A stretch of 64,000 nucleotides of DNA from Segniliparus sp051660745 (GCF_051660745.1 NZ_JBOFQF010000018.1:1-64000), one strand, 5' to 3'; positions 33,590 through 41,991 are shown, counted from the stretch's first letter. The notes: generated by a model from the letters alone, not told the origin. Numbers and translations are program-made.

Positions 33590-34590
33590 GGTCCACTCCT
33601 CAGGCTGTTGTCTTACCAAATACATTATGTGAGAAAATACGCGCTCAGCCAGGCGTATCGACCCCATACCCGGAAGCTGCGACGAGAGCCGCTTCCGACG
33701 CCCCGGATGTGGTCCGGTTTCAATGTCGGGATGAGGAAGATTCGATAGACTAATCCCGTATCCGTGGCGTCACCGATGCGAGCATAGCAGCATGCCCCCG
33801 TTACTCGCTGCTATAAGTTTCAAATGTCACTTTTTGAAAAGAATATGACCTGTGAAATAATTTAATAATTACATTAATGGGTCGAACTATTAATATAATA
33901 TACCACTTGGGATTAATATAATCTACCCGCTTGGAGCGTGCGTATTTAATGGGTTTCTCAAGGTGGTCGGGGCCGCCGCTCGACTCCCGCGAGATTGTGG
34001 TCTCGCGACCTTGTTTCGCCATGGTCCGCGCCGAGCCCGCCACCGCCCCTCGGGCAGTCCGCCTGCCCGCTCTTGTCCGGCTCGCTGAGGGCCGAGCGCC
34101 GGAGGAGGGCATGGGCGGAGCCGGCCCCTTCGATGACGCCGGCGTCATCCCCGTTCTCCCGGGAGGACATGCCCCGCATCAAACCCGGAACGGCTCATGT
34201 GGTCCGCCGGGTCCGGCGGGAAAGGCCTGGAGGCGGTCCCGGTCTCCTGCATCTGGCTCGGCACGCCCGGACCACGGGTGTCACAGCGCTGTTTCCGTGG
34301 CGGACAGCGATCCAGGAGGCGCTAGTGTCGTCGCAGGTCAAGGCTGTGCGAGTGTTTCATTTCGTTACAGGACGGCTCGTGGGAGGCCGGAGTGTCTCAG
34401 TGTGTTCCCACGCCTTGACCCGAGGTTGCCGGGCTTGCAAAGTGGTGCTCGCAAGCTTGAGCGCTCCTCGGAATCCACTGAAATCCGAGACGGAGGACAG
34501 GCTTGATCGAAGAAGAGATGATCCAGAAAACAGTTCAAATCCAAACAACTCAACGATCCAGGTTGATCTCATTGAGAAGGAGAGCCGGTT
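33590..34590. other. 1-kb intergenic region between the porin and the Esx genes
   Basis: It contains the porin promoter, a strongly AT-rich stretch at about 33815-33955 (ATTTAATAATTACATTAATG, TTAATATAATATA) and a GC-rich half at 33960-34500 where overlapping open frames exist but none has a start signal or family features. An inverted repeat ATAGCAG / CTGCTAT sits at 33784-33790 and 33808-33814. The esx promoter should lie in the last 150 bp. The GC-rich half may be decayed coding sequence. Confidence 0.45.
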
Positions 34591-34938
34591 ATGGCGAGTA
34601 GCCAGACGAAGGTCGTCAGCGGTGCATTGGAGAAGGCGGCCCAATCGCTTGCCTCCCACGTTGACTCGTACAACACCATCAAGTCCAGCCTGCAAAGCAG
34701 CTTGGACCAGAGCTCGAGCACGTTCCAGGGCGAGGCCGGGAACGCGTTCCGGGAGTCCGGGAGCAGCTGGACCTCGTCGGCTGCGAACACTGCGCAGCAG
34801 CTGGAAGAGATCCAGGCGAAACTGCAGAAGGCGGGCGTGAAATTCCAGGCCGCCGACGAAGCGGGCAAGGGCGCCTTCGGCGGCAGCGCGGGCAGCGCGG
34901 GCTCTTCGGGGTCCGGCGGAGCCAGCTACTCCTTCTAG
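34591..34938 (+). CDS. Esx-like WXG100-fold protein with FxG in place of WxG
   Basis: A 115-residue protein with two long helices and a central turn, the size and pattern of WXG100 proteins, but the turn reads FQG rather than WxG (STFQGEAGNAFRES). The C-terminal 20 residues are a Gly/Ser tail. AAGGAG precedes the ATG. It is followed 79 bp later by a canonical WSG partner, suggesting an Esx heterodimer exported by an ESX/type VII machine. No secretion-machine gene is in the window. Confidence 0.85.
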   Translation: MASSQTKVVSGALEKAAQSLASHVDSYNTIKSSLQSSLDQSSSTFQGEAGNAFRESGSSWTSSAANTAQQLEEIQAKLQKAGVKFQAADEAGKGAFGGSAGSAGSSGSGGASYSF

Positions 34939-35017
34939 CCCGGTCCTGGCGCGTCATCGCGCCGACAGTATCGACAGCGCAATTATCCACATTCAAACTT
35001 TCTGAGGAGAAAACATT

Positions 35018-35311
35018 ATGAGCAACGGCGACATCTACTACGACCACAGCGCGATGGAGGAGCACTCCTCGCAGATCCAGTCCCACGCGTCCGAGCTGAG
35101 CGATATGCTCGACAACATCTCGACCGCCGTGAACGAGCTGGCCGAGAGCTGGTCCGGCGCAGGCTCCAACAACTGGGCCGACCTCCAGAAGGAGTGGAAC
35201 AGCACGGCGGCGACCGAGCAGGAGTCCCTGTCGAACCTGGGGACCGCGCTCTCGAACACGACGAGCAGCATGCAGGAGACCGACAGCGAAGTCTCCGCGA
35301 TGTTCAGCTGA
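35018..35311 (+). CDS. WXG100-family Esx protein
   Basis: A 97-residue protein with WSG at the helical turn (AESWSGAGSNNW), acidic overall and no Cys. GAGGAG precedes the ATG by about 10 bases. Pairs with the preceding FxG protein. The C-terminal YxxxD/E export motif of EsxB types is not evident (the end reads QETDSEVSAMFS), so the export signal may be on another partner. A strong terminator follows at once. Confidence 0.9.
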   Translation: MSNGDIYYDHSAMEEHSSQIQSHASELSDMLDNISTAVNELAESWSGAGSNNWADLQKEWNSTAATEQESLSNLGTALSNTTSSMQETDSEVSAMFS

Positions 35312-35332
35312 ACACGGGCCGTCGTCAGACGG

Positions 35333-35374
35333 AAAAGCAGTGCCCCCCACCGCGCGGTGGGGGGCACTGCTTTT
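35333..35374. terminator. 19-bp perfect-stem rho-independent terminator, bidirectional
   Basis: Arms 35333-35351 (AAAAGCAGTGCCCCCCACC) and 35356-35374 with a 4-base loop GCGC. A-run before and T-run after make it work on both strands, for the esx genes (plus) and the NlpC/P60 gene (minus). Confidence 0.95.
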
Positions 35375-35400
35375 CGCGCTGTCGGTCTTTTGCTCCCGGG

Positions 35401-35892
35401 TCAGCCGAGGATGCGGACCACGTAGGGGGCCATGCCGTTGGTGCGGACTCGCGAGACGGCGACGGAGGGGTTGGTGGCCTCGAGCATCTGGCCGTTGCCG
35501 AGGAACATGGCGACGCTCTCGCTGCCCTCGGGGCCGTAGAAGATCAGATCGCCCGGCAGGGCCTGGGACGGCCAGATCTTGCGGCCTGCCTGGTACTGGT
35601 CTTTCGAGGAGCGCGGCAGCTTGGCCCCGGCCCCCGCGAAGGCGTACACCATGAGCCCGGAGGCGTCGAATCCGACGATTCCGGAGCCTGCCGGGTTGCC
35701 GGTTGGGCCATCGGAGCTGCCGCCGCCGTACACGTACGGCACGCCGCGCTGGGCGAGCGCCCTGGCGATCGCCGAGTTGACGGTCTGCTGCTGGTTCGCC
35801 GAGGGCGGCGCGGCGGGCTCGGCCGCGGCAAGGCTTGTCGCCGTGCCGAAAAACACCAGGGCGGACACGGCCAATGCGGGTGCGCGTCTCAT
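35401..35892 (-). CDS. Catalytically inactive NlpC/P60 protein, RipD-like
   Basis: A 163-residue secreted protein (signal peptide about 1-24, MRRAPALAVSALVFFG). The NlpC/P60 fold is clear: VPYVYGGGSSDG, FDxSGL and LPGDLIFYG. But the catalytic Cys is Ala77 (FDASG) and the catalytic His position is Ser126 (ESVAMFLGNG where families have HVGIYLGNG). M. tuberculosis RipD is known to lack catalytic residues in the same way and to bind peptidoglycan. Here the C-terminal extension of RipD is missing. The ATG at 35892 is preferred to 35943 because it begins the signal peptide. Likely a peptidoglycan-binding protein. Confidence 0.85.
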   Translation of the reverse strand: MRRAPALAVSALVFFGTATSLAAAEPAAPPSANQQQTVNSAIARALAQRGVPYVYGGGSSDGPTGNPAGSGIVGFDASGLMVYAFAGAGAKLPRSSKDQYQAGRKIWPSQALPGDLIFYGPEGSESVAMFLGNGQMLEATNPSVAVSRVRTNGMAPYVVRILG

Positions 35893-36143
35893 TCGGTCCT
35901 CGCTCTCCGGCCCGGCGGGCCAGTCGGATTCACTTGAGTTCACTGAAGTCGCTTCAGCGCGCTCCAGTCACTAAGGACTAGTTCTACATCTCGGCGCGGC
36001 CGGTGGGCCAGTGAAACCGGGGAGTGCGGCCAAGGATTGCTTGTACCGTGACGCGACGGCGACTTCTGCGCGGGCTCGCCGCGCCCCCACGCCTCGTGAG
36101 CTGCGATGACAATCAATTGTTGTGGCAAGGGGGAGGCGGATTG
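35893..36143. other. Divergent intergenic region, NlpC/P60 and SDR genes
   Basis: No gene is visible. It contains the signals for the NlpC/P60 gene (minus) and, at its right end, the SDR promoter. An imperfect AT palindrome around 36108-36122 (ACAATCAATTGTTGT) is the only other feature. Confidence 0.35.
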
Positions 36144-36173
36144 TTGGCGGGCTCACAGATCTCTCTCTAGGCT
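36144..36173 (+). promoter_or_regulatory. Candidate promoter of the SDR gene
   Basis: TTGGCG at 36144-36149 and TAGGCT at 36168-36173 are separated by 18 bases and lie 43 bp upstream of the SDR start. The match is moderate. Confidence 0.4.
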
Positions 36174-36216
36174 ACGGATCTGACAACCCGATCACCCAGT
36201 CCACAGGAGGATTTCC

Positions 36217-36963
36217 ATGGCATTCGCAGGCAAGACCGTTCTCGTCGCCGGGGGCGCGAAGAACTTGGGCGGCCTCATCTCGCGCGCTTTCGCCGAGCAA
36301 GGCGCGAACGTCGTCGTCCACTACAACAGCGCGAGCTCGGAGGCGGCGGCCGACGAGACCGTGGCCGCGGTGGAGGCCGCAGGGGCCTCGGCGTTGAAGG
36401 CGAGCGGCGACCTCACCGTCCCGGCGAATGTCGCGGCGCTGTTCGCGGCGGCGAAGGAGCGTTTCGGCGGCGTGGACGTCGCGGTCAACACGGTGGGCAA
36501 GGTGCTGCGCAAGCCGATCGCTGAGACGACCGAGGAGGAGTACGACTCCATGGCGGCGATCAACGCCAAGGCGGCGTACTTTTTCATCAAAGAGGCGGGC
36601 AAGGCCCTCAACGACAACGGCAAGATCGTCTCGATCGTGACCGCGCTGCTCGGGGCGTTCACGGACGGGTACTCCACCTACGCGGGCGGCAAAGCCCCGG
36701 TCGAGCACTACACCCGCGCGGCGGCCAAAGAGTTCGCGCCCCGTGGCATCTCGGTCAACAACGTCGCCCCCGGCCCGATGGACACTCCTTTCTTCTACGG
36801 CCAGGAGACCCCGGAGCGAGTGGCCTTCCACAAGTCGCAGGCGTTGGGCAACCAGCTGACGAAGATCGAGGACATCGTCCCGCTGGTCGTCTTCCTCAGC
36901 GGCGCCGGATGGTGGATCACCGGGCAGACCATCTTCGCCAACGGCGGCTACACGACGCGGTGA
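36217..36963 (+). CDS. Short-chain dehydrogenase/reductase
   Basis: A 248-residue SDR. The cofactor motif is GGAKNLGG (residues 12-19), NTVG is in place of NNAG, and the active-site Tyr/Lys are in YSTYAGGKAPVEHY (YxxxK). A C-terminal GGYTTR ends it. AGGAGG lies upstream of the ATG at the right spacing. It is convergent with the LysR gene (16-bp overlap of the ends). Substrate not predictable. Confidence 0.92.
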   Translation: MAFAGKTVLVAGGAKNLGGLISRAFAEQGANVVVHYNSASSEAAADETVAAVEAAGASALKASGDLTVPANVAALFAAAKERFGGVDVAVNTVGKVLRKPIAETTEEEYDSMAAINAKAAYFFIKEAGKALNDNGKIVSIVTALLGAFTDGYSTYAGGKAPVEHYTRAAAKEFAPRGISVNNVAPGPMDTPFFYGQETPERVAFHKSQALGNQLTKIEDIVPLVVFLSGAGWWITGQTIFANGGYTTR

Positions 36964-37817
36964 GCCCCGCCGGACAGCTCGGCCATGAGGTCGACGAGGT
37001 CGCACCGGTCGCGCCACACCGCGTAGGTGTCGATGACGGGGGCGGGCAGCACGGGCACGCTGGCCAGCCCCGGCGCGCCGAGCAGGGCCCCGGTCGTGAG
37101 CACGAACTCCTCGGGGAATTCCAGGGTGTGCTCGGGCGGGAGCCCCTGCACGCGGCTGACCCGGTGCGCGGGCCGCTGTCCTGCGGGGAAGAGCCCGAGC
37201 AGGAAGTCCGTGAACGCGGACTCGCCGGGCGGGGCCCACACCACCATCGGGCAGCGCGCCAGCTCGCCGAGCGCCACGCTCTCGCGTCCGGCGAGGGGGT
37301 GGGCGGCGGCGACGACGGCCCGCAGCGGATGCCGGGCGATCACTCGGGAAGAGATCGAGGCGGGCAGGGCGGGCGCGAGCGTCCGCCGCAGGAAGCCCAG
37401 GTCCAAAATGCCGTCCGCCACGTCGGCGAGGATCTCGTCCGGGAACCGGATCACCGCGTGCAGCGAGAACTCGGGGCGCGCGGCGAGCAACGGGCGGAGC
37501 AGCTGGACGACTTCCTCGCTGCGAACGGCGGGGGTGTGGGCGACGGTGACCACTTCGGGCGCGTCCGCCCGCGCCCGCCGCATGGCGGCGCGCAGCGATT
37601 TGCGGATCGGCAGCATGTCTTGCAGGAACCGCTCGCCGCTCGGCGTCAAGGAGATGGGGGCCCGGCTGCGGTCGACGAGGTCGACGCCGAGGTCGCGCTC
37701 TAGCTGCCGCACGGACGCGCTGAGCGCTTGCTGGGAGAGCCCGAGGCGGTGCGCCGCGCGGGTGAAGTGGCGCTCTTGCGCCAGGACGAGGAAGTGCTCG
37801 ACGCGCCGGAAATCCAT
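36948..37817 (-). CDS. LysR-family transcriptional regulator
   Basis: A 289-residue protein with an N-terminal winged helix (FRRVEHFLVLAQERHFTRAAHRLGLSQQALSASVRQLERDLGV, residues 3-46) and a periplasmic-binding-protein-like effector domain. ATG 37817 is chosen as the family start; an ATG at 37841 is also possible. It diverges from the DDN-like gene at 37912, and so may control it; LysR proteins often regulate the adjacent divergent gene. Confidence 0.9.
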   Translation of the reverse strand: MDFRRVEHFLVLAQERHFTRAAHRLGLSQQALSASVRQLERDLGVDLVDRSRAPISLTPSGERFLQDMLPIRKSLRAAMRRARADAPEVVTVAHTPAVRSEEVVQLLRPLLAARPEFSLHAVIRFPDEILADVADGILDLGFLRRTLAPALPASISSRVIARHPLRAVVAAAHPLAGRESVALGELARCPMVVWAPPGESAFTDFLLGLFPAGQRPAHRVSRVQGLPPEHTLEFPEEFVLTTGALLGAPGLASVPVLPAPVIDTYAVWRDRCDLVDLMAELSGGAHRVV

Positions 37818-37911
37818 GGCGCGGCGACCGGTGGCGCTCATCGCGCCGCGAGGTGGGAAGGCCGCATGGGCAGATCGTAACGCCCGGCGCTTCCAGGCGT
37901 AGCCTGGAGCC

Positions 37912-38304
37912 ATGTCGGCCACCGGTTTGAGGTACAAAGCCATCACGCTGGCGCAGCGCCACCTGGCGAACCCGCTCATGCGCCGCAACGCGGCGCAGAC
38001 CCTGCTGGAGACGAAAGGCAGGGTGAGCGGCGAGCCCCGGCGCACACCGCTGGGCGGCCGGGTGGAGGGCGCAAGTTTCTGGTTCGTCTCCGAGATGGGC
38101 TACGCCAGCCAGTACGTCAAGAACATCCAGGCCGATCCGAGAGTGCGGGTCCGTGTCCGGGGGGCATGGCGGCAGGGGACGGCGGTGCTGCTGCCCGAGG
38201 ACGACGCGAAAGCGCGCCTCGCGCGCCTTCCGAAGGCCAACAGCTCGGTTGTGCAGCTCCTCGGCATGAGCCTGTTGACGGTGCGGGTGGACTTCGACGA
38301 GTGA
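37912..38304 (+). CDS. DDN-like deazaflavin-dependent nitroreductase family protein
   Basis: A 130-residue split-barrel protein of the F420-dependent DDN family (PF04075 type): helical start, then LETKGRVSGEPRRTPLGGRVEG, FWFVSEMGYASQYVKNIQADPRVRVR and WRQGTAVLLPEDD. In mycobacteria such proteins use F420H2 to reduce quinones or other substrates. TGGAG precedes the ATG. Followed by another split-barrel protein, suggesting a common redox role. Confidence 0.85.
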   Translation: MSATGLRYKAITLAQRHLANPLMRRNAAQTLLETKGRVSGEPRRTPLGGRVEGASFWFVSEMGYASQYVKNIQADPRVRVRVRGAWRQGTAVLLPEDDAKARLARLPKANSSVVQLLGMSLLTVRVDFDE

Positions 38305-38332
38305 CGTGCCCGCGAGGGATCGTTGCGTCGGG

Positions 38333-38361
38333 TATAGTTGCGGACGCAAATAGAAGCGTCC
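38333..38361 (+). promoter_or_regulatory. -10 element and 6-bp inverted repeat before the PPOX gene
   Basis: TATAGT at 38333-38338 is a good -10 box without a clear -35. GGACGC (38342-38347) and GCGTCC (38355-38360) form an inverted repeat around 8 bases, overlapping the probable transcription start, a typical place for an operator. AAGGAG follows. Confidence 0.45.
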
Positions 38362-38374
38362 AAAAGGAGTTCCC

Positions 38375-38764
38375 ATGAGCGTCGTCCCCGCCCAGTTCGC
38401 CGACTTGCTCGAACGCCCCCTGTACGGCAGCTTGGCGACGGTCAGCCCGGCGGGCAAGGCCCAGTCGAGCATCATGTGGTACGTCTGGGACGGCGAGCGG
38501 CTCAAGTTCACGCACACGGCGAAGCGGCAGAAGTACCGCAACCTCGTGGCCAACCCCTCGGCGGCGTTCTCGGTCTACGACCCGGAGAACCCCTACCGCT
38601 ACCTCGAGCTGCGCGGCGTGGTCGACGAGATCGCCCCGGACCCGGACGGCGTGTTCTTCACGGAGCTGCACACCAGGTACTCGGCGAGCTTCCCCTTGCC
38701 GGTCTCCGATTTCCCCGACCGGGTGGTCCTGTTCCTCCGCCCGGACTCGGCGCACAGCCACTGA
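38375..38764 (+). CDS. PPOX-class F420/FMN-binding split-barrel oxidoreductase
   Basis: A 129-residue protein of the pyridoxamine-phosphate-oxidase-like family. Core features are GSLATVSPAGKAQSSIMWYVWDGERLKF, KYRNLVANPSAAFSVYDPENPYRYLELRG and the late DFPDRVVLFLRPD. Actinobacterial members mostly bind F420. The short C-terminus HSH is not conserved. A likely -10 and an inverted repeat lie upstream. Confidence 0.88.
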   Translation: MSVVPAQFADLLERPLYGSLATVSPAGKAQSSIMWYVWDGERLKFTHTAKRQKYRNLVANPSAAFSVYDPENPYRYLELRGVVDEIAPDPDGVFFTELHTRYSASFPLPVSDFPDRVVLFLRPDSAHSH

Positions 38765-38826
38765 GCCCCGTTGCCGTTGGGCCCACGGGCATTGCCCCCG
38801 GGCCGGGTCGGCGGCATACTGGGATT

Positions 38827-39699
38827 ATGACATCCGGTATACAAGCTTGGCTGGGGCGCGGCTCCTTCTTCGACTTCGGCGGCTGCCGGATCTTCTATCG
38901 CAGGGAGGGCCGGGGCGAGCCGTTGCTCCTCGTCCACGGCTACCCCTTCAACTCGTACGACTGGCACAAGATCTGGGGCGACCTCGTGTCGCGACGTGAT
39001 GTGATCGCCCCGGACATGCTGGGAATGGGGTTCTCGGACAAGCCGCCGCGCCACCGGTACAGCGTCTTCGGCCACGCCGACATGCACGAGGCGCTCCTCC
39101 GCGAGCTGGGGATCGGCGAGTTCGACGTGCTGGCGCACGACCTCGGCGTGACAGTCGTCCAAGAGATGCTGGCCCGGCGCATGGAGGGGCAGGCGCTGCC
39201 GAGGCTTCGGTCGGTCGTCTTCCTCAACGGCGGGCTGTTCCACGAGGTGTACCGGCCCCGGCTGGTGCAAAAACTGCTCTGCTCCCCGGCCGGGCGCGTC
39301 CTTGGGCCGATCACGCCGGACGCGGCGGTGCGCGCGGCTCTCAAGGAGATGTTCGGCCCGGACACCCAGCTCACGAGGGCGGAGGCCGACGAGCTCGTCG
39401 CGGTGCTCAAGCACAACGGGGGCAAGCGGGTGAACCACCTCGTCGGCAGGTTCGTGCTCGACCGCAAACGCCACCGGGACCGCTTCGCCCGCCCGCTCGA
39501 ACGGGGCTTCGTGCCGATGCGTCTGATCGACGGCAACCTCGACCCGAACTCCGGCGCGCATCTCGCGCGGCGCTACCGCGAGCTCGTCCCGGACCCCGAC
39601 GTGGTCGACCTGCCCACGGTCGGCCATTGGCCCCAGCTCGAGGCGCCCCGCGCGACTGTCGGGCCCGCGCTCGAGTTCTTCGACAGGCAAGCCTCGTAA
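38827..39699 (+). CDS. Alpha/beta hydrolase, haloalkane dehalogenase/epoxide hydrolase type
   Basis: A 290-residue enzyme. LLLVHGYPFNSYDW supplies the oxyanion HGxP-like region, the nucleophile elbow reads AHDLGVTV with Asp as nucleophile rather than Ser, and the C-terminal LPTVGHWPQLEAP contains the catalytic His. An Asp nucleophile points to dehalogenase or epoxide-hydrolase chemistry. The start at 38827 is chosen because the fold begins there; CATACT 12 bases before it suggests a leaderless or very short-leader transcript. Confidence 0.85.
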   Translation: MTSGIQAWLGRGSFFDFGGCRIFYRREGRGEPLLLVHGYPFNSYDWHKIWGDLVSRRDVIAPDMLGMGFSDKPPRHRYSVFGHADMHEALLRELGIGEFDVLAHDLGVTVVQEMLARRMEGQALPRLRSVVFLNGGLFHEVYRPRLVQKLLCSPAGRVLGPITPDAAVRAALKEMFGPDTQLTRAEADELVAVLKHNGGKRVNHLVGRFVLDRKRHRDRFARPLERGFVPMRLIDGNLDPNSGAHLARRYRELVPDPDVVDLPTVGHWPQLEAPRATVGPALEFFDRQAS

Positions 39700-39726
39700 C
39701 GATTTCGTCGAGAACGGCCGAACCCC

Positions 39727-39755
39727 TTGGCCTCTTAGAGATCTCTCAATATGAT
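39727..39755 (+). promoter_or_regulatory. Candidate promoter of the 65-residue protein gene
   Basis: TTGGCC (39727-39732) and TATGAT (39750-39755) are separated by 17 bases, 41 bp before the start codon. Confidence 0.5.
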
Positions 39756-39796
39756 GATGTGCATCACAAAGCGTGCTGCAATCAAGGAGAGATCAC

Positions 39797-39994
39797 ATGT
39801 TTGAGCCCGTTTCGCCGGTCCCGTCCGCCGTGGCGCCCTGGTCGGTCCGATTCGCCTACTGGTACATCGGGAAGCGTTCGGCCGAGTCTGGCGCGGCCCG
39901 AGGCTACCGGGAGCCGCACCTGTCCAAGGGCGCGGAGCATTCCTTCCTCTACCCGCCGATGACGACGGAGAGCCTGGAGTCCTTCGCCGACTGA
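39797..39994 (+). CDS. Small protein of unknown function, 65 residues
   Basis: Begins MFEPVSPVPSAVAPWSVRFAYW with AAGGAG nine bases upstream of the ATG and a good promoter before it. No signal peptide, no Cys, no known motif. The end (GAEHSFLYPPMTTESLESFAD) is acidic. It stops five bases before the end of the convergent membrane-protein gene. A real gene judging from its signals; function unknown. Confidence 0.6.
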   Translation: MFEPVSPVPSAVAPWSVRFAYWYIGKRSAESGAARGYREPHLSKGAEHSFLYPPMTTESLESFAD

Positions 39995-39998
39995 GCCG

Positions 39999-40811
39999 CT
40001 AGGCCTCCTGCGGCTGGCCTTCGGGGACGCCGCGCTCGGCGGCTTCCCCGCCTTGCGCCCGGCGCGGCAGGAAGAGCACGAGCGCCAAGAGGACCGCGGC
40101 CAAAATCCCGGAAGCGAGCCAGCGGTCGATCGCGAGGCCGCCCTGGGCATGGGATTTGTCCAGGAAATCGCCCAAGGTGGCCCCGAGCGGCCGGGTGAGG
40201 ACGAATGCCGCCCAGAAGAGCAGGACGCGGGAGACGGAGGTGGCGAAGTACAGGAGGGCGATCACGAGCAGCGCCCCGCCGAACAGGGCGGCGCCGCCGA
40301 GGAACCCGAGGTCCAGCCCCGGCGGATCGTCGTCCGGCGCGGCCGCGACCCAGTCGCCCAGCGCGGTGCCAAGGGTTTGGGAGAAGAGGATGGTCGCCCA
40401 GTAGAACGCCTCTGCTTTGGGGGAGGCGACGGTCTCCACGGCGACGGAGCCGAGGACGAAGCGCCAGAGGGCGAGCGAGAGCAGGACCGCCGAGACCAGG
40501 ATCAGGGTGCCGCCGAGGTAGCCGATGCCGAGGTCGCGGGTGAGGTGGTCCGCGACCGCCGTGCCGAGGGTGGTCATCGCGACCATGACCCCCCAGTACA
40601 GCAGCGGGTAGAACTTCTTGGCCAGGATCTGCGCGATCACCAGCAGGACGAAGGGCGCGGCGCAGACGGCGATCCCGAGGATGTAGCCGAGTTGCTCTTG
40701 CTGGGTCAGCGCGTCGGCCCCCACCTCGCCGAGCGTGGTGGCGATGATTTTCATCAGCCAGAAAACTGCTGTGACTTTCGCGACTTTGCTCGCGTTGGCC
40801 GCGAAGGACAT
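39999..40811 (-). CDS. COG4705-type membrane protein with four internal repeats
   Basis: A 270-residue protein with about eight membrane helices. Four repeats each contain a T[TL]LG...[GAD]D element: KIIATTLGEVGADAL, TTLGTAVADHLTRDLGIGY, QTLGTALGDWV and RPLGATLGDFLDKS. This is the signature of the COG4705 uncharacterised membrane-protein family. ATG at 40811 starts MSFAANASKVAKVTAVFWLMK; longer upstream frame is shadow of the SDR gene. Function unknown; a transport role is likely from the repeat pattern. Confidence 0.85.
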   Translation of the reverse strand: MSFAANASKVAKVTAVFWLMKIIATTLGEVGADALTQQEQLGYILGIAVCAAPFVLLVIAQILAKKFYPLLYWGVMVAMTTLGTAVADHLTRDLGIGYLGGTLILVSAVLLSLALWRFVLGSVAVETVASPKAEAFYWATILFSQTLGTALGDWVAAAPDDDPPGLDLGFLGGAALFGGALLVIALLYFATSVSRVLLFWAAFVLTRPLGATLGDFLDKSHAQGGLAIDRWLASGILAAVLLALVLFLPRRAQGGEAAERGVPEGQPQEA

Positions 40812-40873
40812 AGCTGCCTCGGTGTGGTTCGGGCGGCCCTGCGCCGCTGACGGGGAGCAGGCCTCGGCCTGCC

Positions 40874-41809
40874 TTAGAGAGAGTACGCGACCTCGGTCAG
40901 CTGCTCGGAGAGCGTCCACAGCTCGTCTTGCAGGGCGGTGTCGCGGGAGAGCTTGGTCGAGCGCGCGAGCACGGGGTGCCCGCGCCACGACAGTCCGGCG
41001 GGGCCGGGCGGGCCGTAGTACTCGCCGCCTTTGGCGGACGGGTCGACCGCCGCGCGCAATTGGCTGAGAGCTCCCACCTGCGCGGTGTTCAGCAGCAGCG
41101 CGGACCCGCGCTCGTAGAGCTTCTTGCCGAGCCCGCCGAATTGGCGGCCGAGCTCGGTGCCCGCGACTCCAGGGTGCGCCGCCGTCGAGAGGACGGGGCT
41201 GCCCGCCGCCTTGAGCCTGCGGTCCAGCGCGCGGGCGAAGAGCAGGTTCGCGAGCTTGGACTGCCCGTACGCGGCCTGCGGGGAGTAGGACCGCTCCCAT
41301 TGCGGGTCGTCGAGCTTGATGCCGGTCTTCGGCGGGTTGTTGGCGTGCGCGATGCTGGAGACCGAGACCACGCGGGAGCCCGTGGCGGCGGCGATCTTGT
41401 CGAGCAGCAGCCCGGTGAGCGCGAAATGCCCGAGGTGGTTCGTGCCGAACTGCAGCTCGAACCCGTCGACGGTGGTCTTGCGCTTCGGCGGCATCATCAC
41501 GCCCGCGTTGTTGATCAGCAGGTCGATCTTCGGCAGCGAGGACGAGAGCTCGTCGGCGGCCTCGCGAACCGAGGCCAGGGAGGAGAGGTCGAGGGGCTGG
41601 ACGACGACCTCGGCCTCGGGGGCTAGCTCTTTGATCCGCCGCGCGGCGGCCTCGCCCTTCGCGACATCGCGGACGGCGAGGACGACCTTCGCCCCGTGTT
41701 GCGCGAGCGCGCGCGCGTTCTCGAAGCCGAGCCCGGTGTTGGCTCCGGTGATGACCGCGATCCGCCCGGTTTGGTCCGGGACGTCCGCCTCGGTCCAGCG
41801 TCCGCTCAT
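40874..41809 (-). CDS. Short-chain dehydrogenase (retinol-dehydrogenase-like)
   Basis: A 311-residue SDR of the long RDH/WW-oxidoreductase-like type. Cofactor motif TGANTGLG (residues 21-28), NNAG, SSIAH, and the active site YGQSKLAN (YxxxK). GAGGAG lies before the ATG at 41809. It is divergent from a TetR gene and the two share an intergenic region with two palindromes, so the TetR protein probably controls it. Confidence 0.9.
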   Translation of the reverse strand: MSGRWTEADVPDQTGRIAVITGANTGLGFENARALAQHGAKVVLAVRDVAKGEAAARRIKELAPEAEVVVQPLDLSSLASVREAADELSSSLPKIDLLINNAGVMMPPKRKTTVDGFELQFGTNHLGHFALTGLLLDKIAAATGSRVVSVSSIAHANNPPKTGIKLDDPQWERSYSPQAAYGQSKLANLLFARALDRRLKAAGSPVLSTAAHPGVAGTELGRQFGGLGKKLYERGSALLLNTAQVGALSQLRAAVDPSAKGGEYYGPPGPAGLSWRGHPVLARSTKLSRDTALQDELWTLSEQLTEVAYSL

Positions 41810-41968
41810 AGTGATGCTCCTCTCGATCGCACAGCCCATCCTATGCGCATCACTCAAAACTGCTCGGCGACGGTGGTCCCCTGGGCTCGCGAGCCGGTTT
41901 TCCGAGGCTGGCGGGGAATGTCGACAGCCTGTCAGGTGTTGCTCCTGGATGCCGCGTGCGGTAAAATC

Positions 41969-41991
41969 GGAGCAACCGTTCCGGTTGCTCC
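41969..41991. promoter_or_regulatory. Perfect 10-bp inverted repeat, candidate TetR operator
   Basis: GGAGCAACCG (41969-41978) and its complement CGGTTGCTCC (41982-41991) flank TTC. The 23-bp site is typical for TetR dimers and lies 62 bp before the tetR start and 160 bp before the SDR start. Confidence 0.75.

Noticed and set aside
33931..34840. Overlapping plus-strand open frames (191 and 281 codons) before the Esx genes
   Set aside because: No start signals, no recognisable motifs, low-complexity Arg/Pro/Gly composition; one runs through the Esx gene in another frame.
39750..39770. CRP/FNR-like site around GATGTGCATCAC
   Set aside because: Only one half resembles the GTG-N6-CAC consensus, and it overlaps the likely transcription start; too weak to annotate.
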